Shown here one piece after another: positions 6,807 to 8,367 of a stretch of 8,367 nt of DNA; position 1 is the first letter of the stretch, and every line of letters starts with the position of its first letter. The stretch spans positions 1-8,367 of the forward strand of contig JAAZNH010000237.1 of assembly GCA_012798365.1 (NCBI GenBank), read 5' to 3'. The DNA comes from Methanomicrobiales archaeon. Its GTDB lineage: Archaea > Halobacteriota > Methanomicrobia > Methanomicrobiales > Methanospirillaceae. Both the position numbers and the translations under genes were made by a program. The notes beneath the pieces were generated by a model that worked only from the letters and a program-made list of their open reading frames with translations, had not been told where the DNA came from and made no database searches.

Positions 6807-6874
6807 CTCCTGATATGTATGTTCTCCATCATCATAAAAACATCATTGTAGCCATTCACGCGGCACATCAGGAG
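6807..6874. repeat. 8-bp inverted repeat pair (CTCCTGAT ... ATCAGGAG)
   Basis: CTCCTGAT at 6807-6814 is the exact reverse complement of ATCAGGAG at 6867-6874, with 52 bases between, spanning the candidate pfdA TATA box. The left arm also belongs to a 7-base tandem near-repeat (TCCTGAC then TCCTGAT, 6801-6814). It may be a pair of protein-binding sites or chance. Confidence 0.25.
6833..6840 (-). promoter_or_regulatory. Candidate TATA box for the pfdA-ksgA operon
   Basis: TTTTTATG on the minus strand resembles the archaeal TTTAWATA box and would place transcription initiation about 25 bases downstream, near 6811, giving a leader of about 50 bases. A second, weaker candidate, TTTTTAT, lies at 6891-6897. 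Neither is a perfect match, and no clear BRE was identified. Confidence 0.35.
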
Positions 6875-6892
6875 AGTTAACGGGAGCGGGAT

Positions 6893-6914
6893 AAAAACAC
6901 CAGAAAAATACCAG
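6893..6914. repeat. Tandem 11-bp near-repeat in the divergent intergenic region
   Basis: AAAAACACCAG (6893-6903) is followed immediately by AAAAATACCAG (6904-6914): two 11-bp units with one mismatch. The period is about one DNA helical turn, so both copies present the same face. It lies between the two divergent promoters, where a regulator could bind, but it overlaps a weak minus-strand TATA-like sequence and may be A-tract composition only. Confidence 0.35.
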
Positions 6915-6961
6915 GGAAACGGCCGACAATACGGGCTTACACAGGCCCCGGGTTCGTCGTG

Positions 6962-6969
6962 TTTATAAC
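6962..6969 (+). promoter_or_regulatory. TATA box of the homospermidine synthase gene
   Basis: TTTATAAC is a good match to the archaeal TATA element. Initiation about 25 bases downstream would fall near 6990, giving a leader of about 30 bases with the GAGGAGG site at its end. No convincing BRE is visible upstream. Confidence 0.6.
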
Positions 6970-7007
6970 ATTTGATGCCCAATAGACCAGCACAGGCGGA
7001 AACGTCT

Positions 7008-7014
7008 GAGGAGG
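7008..7014 (+). promoter_or_regulatory. Shine-Dalgarno site of the homospermidine synthase gene
   Basis: GAGGAGG precedes two consecutive in-frame ATG codons. The spacing is three bases to ATG 7018-7020 and six bases to ATG 7021-7023, so the second ATG is the likelier start. Confidence 0.75.
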
Positions 7015-7020
7015 CGTATG

Positions 7021-8367
7021 ATGGATTTCAGGAACAAAGTTCTGATTATCGGTTATGGAGCAGTCTGCAAATGCATGCTCCCTATCCTGCTGCGACATGT
7101 AAACATCCCCTTGGAGAATGTCACCATCATCGACTTCAAGGACAAATCAGCGGATCTCAAGGCATGGACTGCCGGAGGCCTGCGGTTTTTCAAAAAGCGG
7201 ATTACGCCCAAAAACCTCACCGAGATACTGGGTGAATATCTTTCCCCCGGCGGCCTGTTGATTGATGTTGCCTGGAACATCGACTGCTGTGAAGTGGTCC
7301 AGTGGTGCCATGACAACAATGTCCTGTATGTCAATACCTCAGTTGAGGCATGGGACCCGGACGCAAGTATTGCAACGGCAAGCCCGTACGAGAAGACCCT
7401 GTACTATCGCCAGATGAAACTCATGGACCTGACAAAGGACTGGAAAGATGCCACCACCTGCGTTGTTGACCATGGCGCCAACCCCGGCCTCATCTCCCAC
7501 TTTGCCAAACAGGGTCTTGTGGATATTGCAAAGCGGATGGTTGCGGATAAGATCGCAAAAGACCCCGACCTTATCAAACGCCTTATCCGGGAGCATGACT
7601 TTGCCCAGCTGGCAATGGAGACCGGTATTAAGGTTATCCACTGTTCAGAACATGACACCCAGATTTCCCGGTCGCCCAAGAAAGTCGGGGAATTTGTCGG
7701 CACGTGGTGTATCGAGGGCTTGCGCGAAGAGGGGGTTGCACCAGCGGAGATTGGCTGGGGCACCCATGAAAAGACCCTGCCCCCGCTTGCTATCGTTCCC
7801 CCGGTCGGGCCGAAGAACGGGATCCTGATCCCGAAAATGGGGCTCAACACCTGGGTCCGGTCATGGATTCCCAACCAGGAGATCATCGGCATGGTCATAC
7901 GCCACGGGGAAGCGTTTGGCATCTCCTCGCGCTGGACCGTGTGGAAAGACGGAAAACAGGTGTACCGGCCAACCGTGCACTATGCCTACATGCCCTGCGA
8001 CGCAACCATCGCATCCATCCACGAACTGCGGGCCCGGAATTATGAGCTCCAGCCGAAACTGCGGATCATGAGCGACCGTGAGATCGTATCAGGTGCCGAT
8101 ATCCTTGGTGCGCTCCTTATGGGCCACCCCTATAAGTCCTGGTGTACCGGCAGCATCCTCCCCATTGATGAAGCAAAGAAACTCGCTCCCGGCCAGAATG
8201 CCACAACGATCCAGGTCGCGCTCGGGGTGGTCAGTGCGGTCATGTGGATGATCAAGAACCCGCGCAAGGGGTTCTGTCTGCCGGATGACCTGCCCCATGA
8301 ATTCGTGCTGGATATTGCAAAACCCTACCTCGGAGAGTTCTGGTCAGGGCCTTCAGACTGGACCCCC
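7021..8367 (+). CDS. hss: Homospermidine synthase (partial, 3' end beyond the window)
   Basis: NAD-dependent enzyme that joins aminobutyl groups from putrescine (or spermidine) to form the polyamine sym-homospermidine. The reading frame is open for 449 codons to the window edge; with a usual length near 470-480 residues only the last few tens are missing. It starts with a Rossmann segment VLIIGYGAVCKCMLPIL (7-23). Family segments follow: VEAW (108-111), CCATTC-type GANPGLISHFAKQ (152-164), IHCSEHDTQ (206-214), FVGTWCIEGL (225-234), AEIGWGT (242-248), YRPTVHYAYMPC (315-326), MGHPYKSW (367-374), and PGQNATTIQ (390-398); the visible end DWTP matches the family's C-terminal part. From memory of the Blastochloris viridis enzyme, E210 and W229 align with its active-site residues. 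In the nucleotide-binding loop GYGAVCKC, Cys occupies glycine positions of bacterial GxGxxGxG. Saccharopine dehydrogenase-like paralogues are the alternative, but the motif match favours HSS. Confidence 0.9.
   Translation, partial: MDFRNKVLIIGYGAVCKCMLPILLRHVNIPLENVTIIDFKDKSADLKAWTAGGLRFFKKRITPKNLTEILGEYLSPGGLLIDVAWNIDCCEVVQWCHDNNVLYVNTSVEAWDPDASIATASPYEKTLYYRQMKLMDLTKDWKDATTCVVDHGANPGLISHFAKQGLVDIAKRMVADKIAKDPDLIKRLIREHDFAQLAMETGIKVIHCSEHDTQISRSPKKVGEFVGTWCIEGLREEGVAPAEIGWGTHEKTLPPLAIVPPVGPKNGILIPKMGLNTWVRSWIPNQEIIGMVIRHGEAFGISSRWTVWKDGKQVYRPTVHYAYMPCDATIASIHELRARNYELQPKLRIMSDREIVSGADILGALLMGHPYKSWCTGSILPIDEAKKLAPGQNATTIQVALGVVSAVMWMIKNPRKGFCLPDDLPHEFVLDIAKPYLGEFWSGPSDWTP

Noticed and set aside
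6764..6982. N-terminal extension of prefoldin alpha by up to 73 codons in the same frame
   Set aside because: The extension has no prefoldin character, contains the likely promoter and leader hairpin, and its ATGs have no ribosome-binding site; AAGGAG with TTG 6761-6763 fits the family length.
7053..7922. Minus-strand open frames opposite hss
   Set aside because: Antisense to a continuous, motif-rich homospermidine synthase; no independent support.

Overview
The window is archaeal chromosome, most likely from a euryarchaeal methanogen of the Methanomicrobiales type (Methanoregula or Methanosphaerula-like). Supporting this are archaeal-only or archaeal-form genes (RNA polymerase subunit F, ribosomal protein L21e, Pus10, TrmY, DUF655, archaeal SRP54 and FtsY, prefoldin alpha), strong GGAGG-type Shine-Dalgarno sites and TTTATA-type promoter boxes. 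The order-level placement is inference. No mobile element, CRISPR array, tRNA or rRNA gene is visible.

Layout: positions 6763 down to 69 on the minus strand form one tight nine-gene cluster, read pfdA > ftsY > srp54 > trmY > pus10 > rpl21e > rpoF > DUF655 gene > ksgA. The genes overlap by 1-4 bases, abut, or lie 2-17 bases apart, and a T-rich stretch follows ksgA at 9-24. A 257-base divergent intergenic region (6764-7020) carries candidate promoters for both directions, a hairpin in the pfdA leader and short repeats. From 7021 to the window end on the plus strand runs a homospermidine synthase gene, cut by the window edge.

The cluster is a protein-biogenesis operon. PfdA (co-chaperone), FtsY and SRP54 (receptor and particle of co-translational targeting) come first. 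TrmY and Pus10 act in sequence on U54 of tRNA (pseudouridine, then N1-methylpseudouridine). L21e is a 50S protein, RpoF is half of the RNA polymerase stalk, the DUF655 protein is a predicted nucleic-acid-binding protein, and KsgA dimethylates 16S rRNA. The divergent gene is metabolic (polyamine synthesis) and probably regulated separately.

This is mostly conserved core archaeal territory, not a hidden new system. The points worth a second look are a DTQGR in place of DTAGR in the SRP54 GTPase, a Cys-substituted nucleotide-binding loop in the homospermidine synthase, the unusual starts of rpoF (GTG) and pfdA (TTG), the structured pfdA leader, and the junction where the usual translation genes upstream of pfdA are replaced by the polyamine gene.
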